A stretch of 64,000 nucleotides of DNA, taken from positions 248,001 through 312,000 of the forward strand of contig JBBQVK010000001.1 in the NCBI GenBank assembly GCA_038211735.1, written 5' to 3'. Positions 56,214-64,000 of the stretch are shown piece by piece. The notes under the pieces are model-generated. The model saw nothing but the letters and a program-made list of their open reading frames with translations, searched no databases and was not told where the DNA came from. Each line of letters begins with the position of its first letter. The stretch's first letter is position 1. Source of the DNA: JBBQVK01 sp038211735 (lineage in GTDB: Bacteria; Patescibacteriota; Gracilibacteria; Absconditabacterales; Absconditicoccaceae). The translations under genes and the position numbers were made by a program.

Positions 56214-57443
56214 TTACCCAAAATAGTGCTGGATAAAATTAGCAACCTCTTGATGATTCGGATAGCCACCCCAAAAAGCAGACTCTCCTCTTTGACCAAG
56301 GCCAGCACCACCTGCCCAGCCTTCGAATTTTTTCTGAAGCTCAGTACACAATGCACCGTCTCCATAAAAATTCACTTCCCCATCCTCTGATAAAATCAGG
56401 AGGTTGGCGTACTGACCGAAGTATCGATCAGTGATGGTAGCACACTTGCTGTGTACCATACGGACCATAGTCAGCTGTCCGATTTCAGTTCTTTCTCCCC
56501 AAGCGCGAACTGCTTGCGCCTCTTGGTCAGGGTTGATACCCTGGCTAGCACGATCCGACAAACGGATAGCGTCGATGACGCCTTGTGCCAATCCCAAGGA
56601 TTTTAATCCTGGAATCCAAGTGGTGGTGTTTGTCATCACCGACGTTTGATAGCCAGTAAGTGATATACCCAACTTCTCTGCAACATTTTGCAAAGGAGAA
56701 AGTGAACCTGGACGGTACGGTTCAATAATTTCCACCGTCCACTCACAGTCACCTGCAAGTTTAACTCCGAAAACTTTCGTCTCAGAGTTTTCAGTAAGAA
56801 ATCGGATGATCTCTTCCTGAAAAGTGATGGGAACTTGTTCCCATTTCATCCCCCACCACGCTGGGAAAGAAATGACATTTTCACCTGCATCTTTCAACAG
56901 GTCCCTAACCTCAGCTGTCTCGAGGTCAGAAACTGGAACGACCCACAAGCTTGAGCTTGAGGTTTTAGTAGCAGGAATTACAAATTCCACAGCATCAAGT
57001 TCAAATGCTGTGAAAAACAATCTCCCACTTTCTTCGCGAGCTACTTCGTCCTGGTTCGCCAAGATTTTGGTAGTCTCAGCAAGCATCCGTAGTGCAGGAC
57101 GCTTGCTAGCCTCGATTGGGATCGCCGAATAGGCTATCCAAATCGTCTCTGTCTGCACTTCTCCCGTGTCAGACAGCACCCACATCCCAGCAGCTTGCGT
57201 AATGGATGTGAGTCCAAGCGCTACGGCTTGGATTTTCAGTGAATTGACCACCTGTTCTGCAACAGGGTGGCCATTTTTTTGTAAGGTTGGGATATAGATC
57301 GCATCCCGCTGACTGCGGAATGGACTTCCCAACACTTGATGGTTATTTTCAGAAGCCTGAGACCACCAACCAGTCGCAGGTTCAAAGGTTGCTCCCCCCA
57401 TAGCAGATACTGCGATGAAGGGATCATGCAAAGATATTTTCAT
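56214..57443 (-). CDS. Hypothetical protein, companion of the HrpA-like helicase
   Basis: Encodes 409 residues with no recognised domain. It is soluble, rich in Trp and Thr ('TGWWSQASENNHQVLGSP', 'FPAWWGMKWEQVP', 'EGWAGGAGLGQRGESAFWGG'), and predicted mixed alpha/beta. All glycines, including the dense cluster near the C-terminus, are GGN; no UGA is used. It ends 135 bp before the helicase start with no terminator between, so the two probably form one operon that moved together. An odd hairpin leader (57502-57610) lies upstream. Confidence 0.65.
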   Translation of the reverse strand: MKISLHDPFIAVSAMGGATFEPATGWWSQASENNHQVLGSPFRSQRDAIYIPTLQKNGHPVAEQVVNSLKIQAVALGLTSITQAAGMWVLSDTGEVQTETIWIAYSAIPIEASKRPALRMLAETTKILANQDEVAREESGRLFFTAFELDAVEFVIPATKTSSSSLWVVPVSDLETAEVRDLLKDAGENVISFPAWWGMKWEQVPITFQEEIIRFLTENSETKVFGVKLAGDCEWTVEIIEPYRPGSLSPLQNVAEKLGISLTGYQTSVMTNTTTWIPGLKSLGLAQGVIDAIRLSDRASQGINPDQEAQAVRAWGERTEIGQLTMVRMVHSKCATITDRYFGQYANLLILSEDGEVNFYGDGALCTELQKKFEGWAGGAGLGQRGESAFWGGYPNHQEVANFIQHYFG

Positions 57444-57501
57444 ACTATTGAAAGTCTTTGTATCCCCTCTCGGGGAAATTTTCTCCCAGATCCGCTGAGA
57501 T

Positions 57502-57610
57502 ACCGGTTGACCATCGGGTCATGACTAGACATGAGTATATACTGAAATGCAGTCAGGAATACCTTGACGTTCCCTTATCTCTAGTAGTGACCTGATGGTC
57601 AATATCGGTT
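57502..57610 (-). ncRNA. Structured leader RNA candidate, copy 2
   Basis: The long arms CCATCGGGTCATGACTAGA / TCTAGTAGTGACCTGATGG enclose the small stem ACTG/CAGT and the block GGAATACCTTGAC. It begins at the stop codon of the exonuclease-like gene and lies in the leader of the 56214-57443 gene. There is no T run, so it is not a simple terminator. Confidence 0.55.
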
Positions 57611-58139
57611 ATTTAGATTTATTTTCTTTGATATGCACATATGCAACTAACGCTGCTAGACAATCGTACATAGGATGATGCGTTTCACCATCGAAAGGGA
57701 CTGTAAGATTGTTCTCTTTGATATATGTATCTACGCTATCTCTAACCGGTAAGATTGATTCAAGTGTATCGATTCCATATGGGCCGTCGAACATGCCTCC
57801 AAATCAATACTGCTCAATTGCCTTATCAAATAGTTGTGTTTCAACTGGATATGGCATATGCGCTACTACTACTGAATCATTTTTGTGTAGCATCCAGAAC
57901 TTTCGAAATGCTTCGATTAACTCTTTTTCTGAAGCGTAGGCCTCTTGCATAGAAGTTAGTTTTGGTATTACATTTTCTGCAACCCATCCATTTACTTCTG
58001 CTGCAATAGCAGAACGTCACTCAAAGCTATCTAGAATATTTCATGTAGTATCTGTAACGACTGCTGCTATAGCGAAATGTTCTCCTCCACGCAAACCATT
58101 ACGTTCTGCATCGAGAGAGAATAGCTTTTTATCATTCAT
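57609..58139 (-). CDS. DEDD-type 3'-5' exonuclease-like protein
   Basis: Encodes 176 residues. 'LFSLDAERNGLRGGEHFAIA' has the DxE motif of DEDD exonucleases, 'VVAHMPYPVETQLF' fits the ExoII region and 'HHPMYDCLAALVAYV' fits the HxxxxD ExoIII motif. This is the RNase T/DnaQ-like fold; the substrate could be DNA or RNA. UGA supplies several glycines ('FGGMFDG'). A hairpin leader lies 60 bp upstream. Confidence 0.65.
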
Positions 58140-58198
58140 GCTTTATTAAATAATATATAAAGTAAATCTTACACAATTGTAATTGTATAATAATTGCT

Positions 58199-58291
58199 AA
58201 CCATCAGGTCATTACTAGACGCGAGAGTGGACTGAGTTTCAGTCGGGAATGCCCTGACACTTCCACATCTTAGTAGTGACCTGATGATCTA
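58199..58291 (-). ncRNA. Structured leader RNA candidate, copy 3
   Basis: The arms ACCATCAGGTCATTACTAGA / TTAGTAGTGACCTGATGATC enclose GACTGAGTTTCAGTC followed by GGGAATGCCCTGACAC. The layout matches copies 1 and 2. It is 59 bp upstream of the exonuclease-like gene. The rest of 58140-58590 contains the direct repeats listed next and no gene. Confidence 0.55.
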
Positions 58292-58347
58292 TAACTGGTA
58301 ATGAACTTCTGTGCTTAGTAATTGCTTGATAGTTAGGGAGACATTGA

Positions 58348-58402
58348 AGCTCAGGTATCCTATGCAGTCTGTCGCAGGGAGGATATTCCAAGCATCATCT
58401 CT
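58348..58402. repeat. Direct repeat copy 2 (partner at 52318)
   Basis: Begins AGCTCAGGTATCCTATGCAG and matches 52318-52372 except for scattered single-base differences. Same orientation, 6.0 kb apart. Confidence 0.85.
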
Positions 58403-58438
58403 TTGCTCTTCAGCGAGAGGGAAGATACGGAAATGGTT

Positions 58439-58488
58439 TGTGATACATATTGACATAGTTGTGATACTATTATTGAGATATTCTAGAA
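58439..58488. repeat. Direct repeat copy with ATAGTT-type palindrome (partner at 52482)
   Basis: TGTGATACATATTGACATAG recurs here as at 52482. The distance from the first repeat is 91 bp here against 164 bp at the left copy; the difference is the hairpin at 52378-52456. Confidence 0.8.
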
Positions 58489-58590
58489 TGGCTAACATAA
58501 GCGATTTTTAAGGAATTCTTCCACAACAAAAAATAGCCACAAAAGTGGCTATTATGTAGCAAGTAATATAGTATTAAATATCGTTCTAAC

Positions 58591-58665
58591 CTATCCCCAC
58601 CAGGAGTCGAACCTGGATTTACTCGTTAGGAGTGAGTAGTTCTATCCGCTTGAACTATGAGGACA
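58591..58665 (-). tRNA. tRNA-Arg (anticodon CCU)
   Basis: The acceptor stem TGTCCTC pairs with GGGGATA (one G-U at position 2 and one at 6). D stem AGTT/AACT, anticodon loop CTCCTAA with CCT in the anticodon position after T33, and T arm CCAGG-TTCGACT-CCTGG. Bases 31 and 39 form an A-C mismatch. CCU reads AGG. CCA is not encoded. Confidence 0.85.
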
Positions 58666-58738
58666 TCGTGTCTATAAAAACAATGTTAATCTTAATCTAT
58701 CCTAAATATAGAACGTCACTCCTTCTACTAGGAATTTT

Positions 58739-59401
58739 CTATAAGTCCTGATCTATTTTAAACACCGTCTTAAATAGCCATTTCTCGATTCAGATAATCG
58801 GCGAGATAATATTCTTATTAAGTCGTCTTCGTGTTTTTTTCGATAGAAGAATCCGTGCTGCGAGAGAGCCAACTATAATACCTACTATAATATCTGTCGG
58901 TCGATGAACAGCAACAGCTACTCTAGAAAACGAAGTCAATCCACAAGCAATCCAAAAGAAAATTGAAATTCATACAAAGAATGGGTCTTTTTTCCTTATA
59001 CCTCGCAACATAGTAGACATGGCTATCGCCGCGGTAACAGCAGCATGGTCAGAAGGGAAAGATGCTGTAGGGATATGTTTGATGAGCAAGTGGCTTTTAT
59101 CCATTATCACACTATCTGGCCTCTCTTTATCGATAAAGAACTGAATTACTAAATTGATCGCAACTGCACTAGCTGTTGAGAAAAAGATATACAAAGCAGC
59201 CTCTTTATAGTAGGTCGAGCGCTTATTTATTCCTCGAAGATAAAGGCCTAAGAGATAAACTGGATAGGTAAACACAAAAATATCAGCTGTAAATGGAACA
59301 AGTTTAGTCAAAATATAATGTTGATTGGTCCATTCGTTGAGGGTAATCATCAAATTTTTCCCCCAGAGAGGTTCTAAAATTGGAATACTATTTTTTATCA
59401 T
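58739..59401 (-). CDS. PAP2-family phosphatase (undecaprenyl-diphosphatase-like)
   Basis: Encodes 220 residues of an integral membrane phosphatase. The three PAP2 motifs are present: 'FFIDKERPD' (KxxxxxRP), 'TASFPSDHAAV' (PSxH) and 'FSRVAVAVHRPTDIIVG' (SRxxxxxHxxxD). It probably dephosphorylates undecaprenyl diphosphate or a related lipid phosphate at the outer membrane face. UGA glycines occur in 'FFVGISIFFWIACGL'. The start lies 2 bp after the nth stop, so the two are translationally coupled or cotranscribed. Confidence 0.88.
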
Positions 59402-59403
59402 AC

Positions 59404-60180
59404 TTATTTCTTACCTAAGAGCTTAAAACGCATAACTTCTTTGAAATAAGGACAGATTTTTTGTAAGGGACAGGTAAGACATTTAGGATTCTTTGCTGTA
59501 CATAGATATCTCCCAAAATAGATAATCGTCTTATGTGCGATGTCTTTATACGTATCTGGGATGATAGTTTCAAGTTGCTTTGAGGTTTGGTCTGGACTCT
59601 TGGTGTCTACTACTCCTAACCTGTTCATAACGCGATGTACATGCGTATCCACTGCCACATAGCGCTGTCCATAGAGTACATATAAGACTACTTTAGCTGT
59701 TTTGATACCGACTCCGGGTAATTTGATTATCTCTTCTATACTGTCGGGAATGATGTATCCAAAAGATTTGTATATTGCCGCAGGCGATTCGTAGTTCATA
59801 TGTCCTTGTGAACCAAGATGTTCTTTCATTTTATAACTTGCTTTGATGGCATGCTCCTGCAAAAAAGTTTCTGTTAAGATCAGAAGTTGTTGCGATGTTG
59901 CAAAAATATTTTTTGCTTTACCTGTCCGAAGTCCGATCGACTTAATCGACTGTCCAAATTTTTCTTGTCACATCTTTACTATATCGGTCGGCGATTTGAT
60001 TTTCTGAAAAAGCGTGGTCGTTACTTTGTTTACTTGTACATCTGTCGTCTGTGCACTCAACATCACGGCAACCAAACACTGAAATGGCGTTTCATAGCGA
60101 AGTTCTGTCATAGGATAGTCCTTAAACAGTTCGTGCATGTGGTCGAGGATATATTCGATACGGTTGGTGTTCTTAGGCAT
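59404..60180 (-). CDS. nth: Endonuclease III
   Basis: Encodes 258 residues (ATG 60180; an ATG at 60234 would add 18 residues). The enzyme is a DNA glycosylase/AP lyase for oxidised pyrimidines. Seen are 'VAVMLSAQTTDVQVNKVT', the helix-hairpin-helix 'IIKLPGVGIKTAKVVLYVL' with the catalytic Lys, the catalytic Asp in 'AVDTHVHRVMNRLG', and the Fe-S cluster 'CTAKNPKCLTCPLQKIC' (C-x6-C-x2-C-x5-C). Compared with typical Nth (~211 residues) there is an insertion of about 30 residues before the helix-hairpin-helix. It is divergent from murB. Confidence 0.92.
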
Positions 60181-60237
60181 AACAAAGTTGTACTCATTTA
60201 CGGCTGTAATTCCAAAGGAAATCTTTATGCTCATAGG

Positions 60238-61284
60238 ATGAATATCCAGAGCGACATAAACCTACAACCATATAATACCTTCCATCTCGACTGTGTGGCG
60301 AAGTTTTTTGTAGTAGTTCAAAATCCATCCGAGTTTCTTGAAATTATGAAAACACCACAGTTCCAGGAAAACGAACGTTTCATCTTAGGCGGTGGATCAA
60401 ATATTTTGTTGACCAAAGCGAGGTATGAGTGAATCGTTATCAAAAACGAAATAGTAGGAAAAGAGATTATAGAAAGTGAAGAAGGATTTGTAGTGATCAA
60501 AGTCGGCGCAGGTGAAAATCGAAATGAGTTTGTGCAACGAGCGATCGATGAAGGATATTGCGGATTGGAAAATTTGGTAAGTATACCATGAAGTGTTGGT
60601 GCTGCTCCCATGCAAAATATCGGGGCGTATGGCATCGAAGCGAAAGCAATTATAGAATCAGTAGACGGCATAGACTATAGCAATCTCGATAAGCCAGTAC
60701 TAAAAACGCGAGCAAATGCTGACTGCGCTTTTGGCTATCGCGATTCAATCTTCAAGCAGATATTAGCATGAAAAGTGTTTATAACCCACGTAACGTTTCT
60801 TTTGCAAAAATATGATCCCACTGACTACTCACCTCTTGTCTCCTATGGAGCGATTCAAAAAGAGTTGGAAATTGTTTCGGCTAAAAAAATAACTCCTCGC
60901 TTAGTAGCAGATACTATTTCTGCAATTCGCGCATCCAAACTTCCAGATCGAAAAACTATAGGAACTGCAGGAAGTTTTTTCAAAAATCCTATAGTTGATA
61001 AAGAAAAGTATGAGTTCTTATTAGAAAAGCATCCTACGCTAAATGCTCACATGCACGATCACAAAACACAATCATACAAACTAAACGCAGGCCAACTTAT
61101 CGAAATAAGTGAACTCAAGTGAATAACACAATGAGCGGTAGGTACCTACAAAAATCATGCGCTTGTCCTTGTTAATCATGGTTGAGGTACGGGCGAACAG
61201 CTCCTTCACCTCGCCCAACACATCCAATCTCGTGTCCATGCTACCTTCTGAGTCGACCTTGAACCTGAGGTAAATCTTATATAA
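60238..61284 (+). CDS. murB: UDP-N-acetylenolpyruvoylglucosamine reductase
   Basis: Encodes 348 residues of the FAD enzyme that makes UDP-N-acetylmuramate, so peptidoglycan is made here. FAD-binding 'ILGGGSNILLTKARYEG', 'LENLVSIPGSVGAAPMQNIG' and 'CAFGYRDSIFK' (catalytic Ser region) are followed by 'TAGSFFKNP' and the C-terminal 'LEPEVNLI' with the catalytic Glu. UGA supplies Gly in IPGSVG and in the 'LVNHGGGTGEQ' block. ATG 60238 is close to the divergent nth start. Stop TAA at 61282. Confidence 0.93.
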
Positions 61285-61431
61285 ACCTAATTTCCAAGCG
61301 ATTTTCTACCATTGACTTATATCTAAGAATTATTAATTTAATGTCTTGTCGTCATTAACAAGCAAATGTGCCAAATTTTGACGATTTTGCGAAACGAAAA
61401 ATAATCACTAACCAAAAAAATAAAAAAACTT

Positions 61432-62763
61432 ATGAATTACGCAAAAAAAGTAGACGTTCTTCTCGGACTGCAGTGGGGTGACGAAGGAAAAGGCAAACTT
61501 GTCGACTGGTTTGCGGATCAGTATGACATCATAGCACGTTTCCAAGGTGGAGCTAATGCTGGACACACCATCATCATCGATGGGAAGAAATATATTTTGC
61601 ATCTAATTCCTTCGGGAGTGTTAAGAGGTAAAATTGTACTAATTGGGATGAATGTTGTCGTCGACCCTATCGTTTTGGTAGAAGAGATGAAAGCATTAGA
61701 AGCAGAAGGAATTCCCATCAAAGACAGGCTAAAAATATCCGATGGAGCCAATTTCGTTCTTCCAACCCATCGCTGGCTCGATAAAGCAATCGAGAAGTCG
61801 ATGGGAGAAAGCAAAATCGGTTCGACTTTAAAAGGCATTGGACCAGCTTATACTGACAAAGTAAGTCGCAATGGAGTCAAGATTGGTCTGGTAAATGATC
61901 TGGATGAATTTCATGCTCGATACAAAGCGTTAAAAGCGAAGAATATGGGTGATCTGAAAAACTTCCCTATTGTAGATTTTGACATCGTAACTGAAGAAGA
62001 AAAGTTCTTCCGTGCAATTCAGTATCTGTTAGATCTGGAAATTGTAGAGACATCCAATTGGGTGCATGAACAACTTGCTGCCGGTAAAAAAATTCTGGCG
62101 GAAGGTGCACAAGGTACATTGCTCGATATCGACTGGGGGACATACCCATACGTTACTTCTTCGAATACATGTACTGCCGGTGTTTGTACCGGACTAGGTG
62201 TAAGCCCAAAACAGATTGGTAAAGTCATCGGAGTTGTCAAAGCTTACGCTTCACGTGTAGGTTATGGACCTTTCCCTACTAAACTTACCGATAAGACAGG
62301 AGAACAACTCCAAACGATTGGCCAAGAAATTGGTGCGACTACTGGAAGAAAACGTGATTGCGGATGGATTGACCTTCCTCTGCTGCGTTACGCTATTCGG
62401 CTCAATGGAGTCGATAAGATTATAGTTACAAAGGTTGACGTGCTTGATTCGCTTGAGACAATCTACGTTTGTACCCACTATGAGTACGAAGACAGAGAGA
62501 TAGACATCTGGGATCCAGCAATTCCCCTAAGTAAGGTCATTCCGATATACCAGGAGTACAGAGGGTGGCAACAACCTACTACAGGGATAAAGGAGTTAGC
62601 AATGCTCCCGGACGCACTTCGGCATTACGTATTCGATGTATTCGAGAATCAACTCGGAATTGAGGTCGTTGGAATATGTAATGGAGCGGACAGAGACGAC
62701 TATGTCGATGCATGTCGGACATTATATCCAAAAATTGAAACGACTGAGGTTGTATCAACATAA
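61432..62763 (+). CDS. purA: Adenylosuccinate synthetase
   Basis: Encodes 443 residues. It converts IMP, Asp and GTP to adenylosuccinate. Signature 'GLQWGDEGKGKLVDWF' is the GTP-binding start, 'FQGGANAGHTI' follows, and 'GIGPAYTDKVSRNG' and 'TTGRKRDCGWIDLP' line the IMP pocket. The last ~20 residues end in 'KIETTEVVST'. All glycines are GGN; there is no UGA, unlike murB upstream. A TTGACG/TAATCA promoter-like pair lies ~35 bp upstream. A terminator follows. Confidence 0.97.
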   Translation: MNYAKKVDVLLGLQWGDEGKGKLVDWFADQYDIIARFQGGANAGHTIIIDGKKYILHLIPSGVLRGKIVLIGMNVVVDPIVLVEEMKALEAEGIPIKDRLKISDGANFVLPTHRWLDKAIEKSMGESKIGSTLKGIGPAYTDKVSRNGVKIGLVNDLDEFHARYKALKAKNMGDLKNFPIVDFDIVTEEEKFFRAIQYLLDLEIVETSNWVHEQLAAGKKILAEGAQGTLLDIDWGTYPYVTSSNTCTAGVCTGLGVSPKQIGKVIGVVKAYASRVGYGPFPTKLTDKTGEQLQTIGQEIGATTGRKRDCGWIDLPLLRYAIRLNGVDKIIVTKVDVLDSLETIYVCTHYEYEDREIDIWDPAIPLSKVIPIYQEYRGWQQPTTGIKELAMLPDALRHYVFDVFENQLGIEVVGICNGADRDDYVDACRTLYPKIETTEVVST

Positions 62764-62785
62764 ATACATGTAACGAAAGCTTAAA

Positions 62786-62837
62786 ATAAACCCCTCCACA
62801 CTATTCCAGTTTCTGGTCCATGTTGTGGCAGGGGTTT
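62786..62837 (+). terminator. Terminator after purA
   Basis: AAACCCCTCCACA pairs with TGTGGCAGGGGTTTTT around a ~25-nt loop, with the T run on the plus strand. Confidence 0.8.
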
Positions 62838-62852
62838 TTCTTTTGGTGAAAA

Positions 62853-63308
62853 TTATGAGGTATGTTCATAAGTTAGCTGTTCATATTTGTGTGTTTCAAA
62901 TCCAATTCTAGTATAGAGATTTTTAGCTCTTTCATTGGAAGGCGTAACTTCCAATTGAATACCCACAAGATCAGCATATTTGGTGTCTATAAGATGTTTG
63001 ATAAACTCTGTGCCAATGCCTTTACTTCTGTGCGCAGGCTTAATATAAAGCTCATCAATATTTAGTAAGTTTCATCCGAATTCATTACTTCGGAAGTTTA
63101 TCAACAATGCGTATCATATTATCTCATTATTTATTTCCATGAGCATCGTCGTTCCTCTATCAGGATGTTGCAACAAAGAATACAATGTCTTTTGTATTTT
63201 TTCTTGAGACATAACTTTCATAGAAGCGTCTTCTACATAGAAATCTAGAATCATTTTTTCTAAGAGCGAACTGTCTTTGAGTTCAAAAGTCCTATAAGAG
63301 ATATTCAT
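62853..63308 (-). CDS. GNAT-family N-acetyltransferase
   Basis: Encodes 151 residues. Motif A is 'IKPAHRSKGIGTEFIKHL' (RxxGIG, acetyl-CoA pyrophosphate loop), and 'LEVTPSNERAKNLYTRIGFE' is motif B. The N-terminus 'NISYRTFELKDSSLLEKMI' is typical. The substrate cannot be inferred. UGA glycines occur in 'IIGYALL' and 'FGGNLL'. It converges with purA. Confidence 0.85.
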
Positions 63309-63329
63309 TAAATACAATGATAATATAAA

Positions 63330-64000
63330 TTAAGCATGTTTGAGATATGATTTTCAAACTAATTGCATATGCGCGTCGCTAAATTTATTTCATATGTCAT
63401 ACTCAAGAATATTTTCCATAAGTAGATCATTTACTACATCGAGAAATGACTTTGATTCGTCACACTCTTGTGGTGAAGATAAAGCCTTGGCAATTTCTTC
63501 GCGTATTTTTTCGTGAGTTACTCGCAAATAGGGATTTGCCACATTGAAACTTGAGTGATGGAGTAAGGCTCCATGCGGGTATAGGCTAGCGTAAGCCATA
63601 TTATCTTTCATAAAGATCTTCTTTGCATCTTCATAATATGCTTCTATTGTTGGTTTTTTTGTCCTTCACATCAATCTTCTGCTTACTGAGAACTCGTTTT
63701 CTTGAGATCTCATTCCAACGACATATCCCATTATGGTTTTCCAGTTAGACTCTGGGTCCTTTTGTTCTTGCGTATAGATGCCATAGTCAGAGTAATCGTA
63801 GTCACTACGTATTGTATCACGACAGTACTCCTCAAAATAGTTCTTCTCTTTCATTATCAATGGATACTGTTTTTTTAATTGGTCTATTGGAAGCATATTA
63901 CTGTCAAAGGAAATCTGGCCGAACTCATACTTATTTTCCTGTATAAACGGCCTAAATGTCTCGGAAAATAGTTTAATAAACTTATACTCCTTCTCATTGA
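63330..64000 (-). CDS. Hypothetical protein, C-terminal part (cut by window edge)
   Basis: About 222 residues are visible; the frame is still open at the right edge, so the start is outside the window. The protein is soluble and rich in Tyr, Glu, Lys ('SDYDYSDYGIYTQEQKD', 'FSVSRRLMGRTKKP'). UGA is read as Gly in 'RRLMGRTK', 'EYDIGNKF' and 'QLVGKSY'. It ends 21 bp before the GNAT gene start and may be in the same operon. No family recognised. Confidence 0.6.

Noticed and set aside
52318..58488. Known riboswitch or T-box for the leader repeats
   Set aside because: I looked for TPP, SAM-I, cobalamin, glycine, purine and T-box core motifs and found none, so they are reported only as unassigned structured RNAs.
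58591..58665. tRNA-Gly(UCA) needed for the UGA code
   Set aside because: The only tRNA in the window has CCU in the anticodon position. The UCA tRNA must be elsewhere.
1..64000. In-frame UGA as selenocysteine or as widespread frameshifts/pseudogenes
   Set aside because: UGA occurs many times per gene at glycine positions with no nearby SECIS-like hairpins, and frames never shift across the interruptions.

Overview
The window reads as a chromosomal segment of a Candidate Phyla Radiation bacterium of the Gracilibacteria/Absconditabacteria type (BD1-5/SR1), in which UGA encodes glycine (translation table 25). The sequence itself shows this. With UGA as a stop nearly every gene falls into same-frame fragments. 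With UGA as Gly they join into full-length proteins, and the UGA codons sit at invariant glycines: the methyltransferase LDLGAGSG motif, the glycine before the NrdG radical-SAM cysteines, the MurB IPGSVGA motif, the SNF2 MGLGKS motif, the NACHT-type GGAGSGKT loop, the prepilin peptidase CPGC pair and the HppA KGFAIG site. TAA and TAG are the stops. All coordinates below use this code. The CPR-like gene content (many small membrane and lipoproteins, a pilus-like secretion set, class III ribonucleotide reductase, K+-independent membrane pyrophosphatase) fits.

Layout. 0-5 kb (mostly minus): the end of a CorA-like Mg2+ transporter, rpsA, rpsO, prepilin peptidase, a SAM methyltransferase, a small membrane gene interrupted by an in-frame TAG, and a hypothetical gene. 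5.05-10.7 kb: an island made of one 1,815-residue gene (nine ~87-residue repeats, SNF2-type helicase, SAM methyltransferase), bounded by a 96-bp duplication of the 3' end of hppA. 10.7-24.4 kb: hppA, recJ, membrane genes, gatA, a lipoprotein, pilus-type membrane proteins, dnaK with a CIRCE-like site, a Na/Pi-cotransporter-like protein and an MscS channel. 24.5-29.5 kb: one 1,652-residue soluble protein of unknown function. 29.6-41.7 kb: a glycosyltransferase, nrdG and nrdD (the glycyl-radical domain is cut off by an in-frame TAG), an HxlR regulator, a tsaB-like gene, a mutY-like gene, a phospholipase D-like gene and a second Na/Pi-cotransporter-like gene.

41.8-52.3 kb (minus): a block of poorly known genes. 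It contains a GHMP-kinase-like protein followed 13 bp later by a fusion of a histidine-phosphatase-like domain to a NACHT/STAND-type NTPase, plus a DHH-motif protein, a nucleotidyltransferase-like protein and several proteins of unknown function. 52.3-58.5 kb: a segment bounded by direct repeats that holds an HrpA-type DEAH helicase and a companion gene with no UGA-glycine codons at all, and a DEDD exonuclease-like gene. Three related hairpin RNAs lie in the leaders of minus-strand genes here. 58.6-64 kb: tRNA-Arg(CCU), a PAP2 phosphatase, nth, murB, purA, a GNAT acetyltransferase and a partial hypothetical gene.

Candidates for an undescribed system are the repeat-helicase-methyltransferase island (5.05-10.7 kb) and the GHMP-kinase-like/phosphatase-NTPase pair (41.8-46.9 kb). 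The two amber-interrupted genes and the repeated leader RNA family are also unusual.
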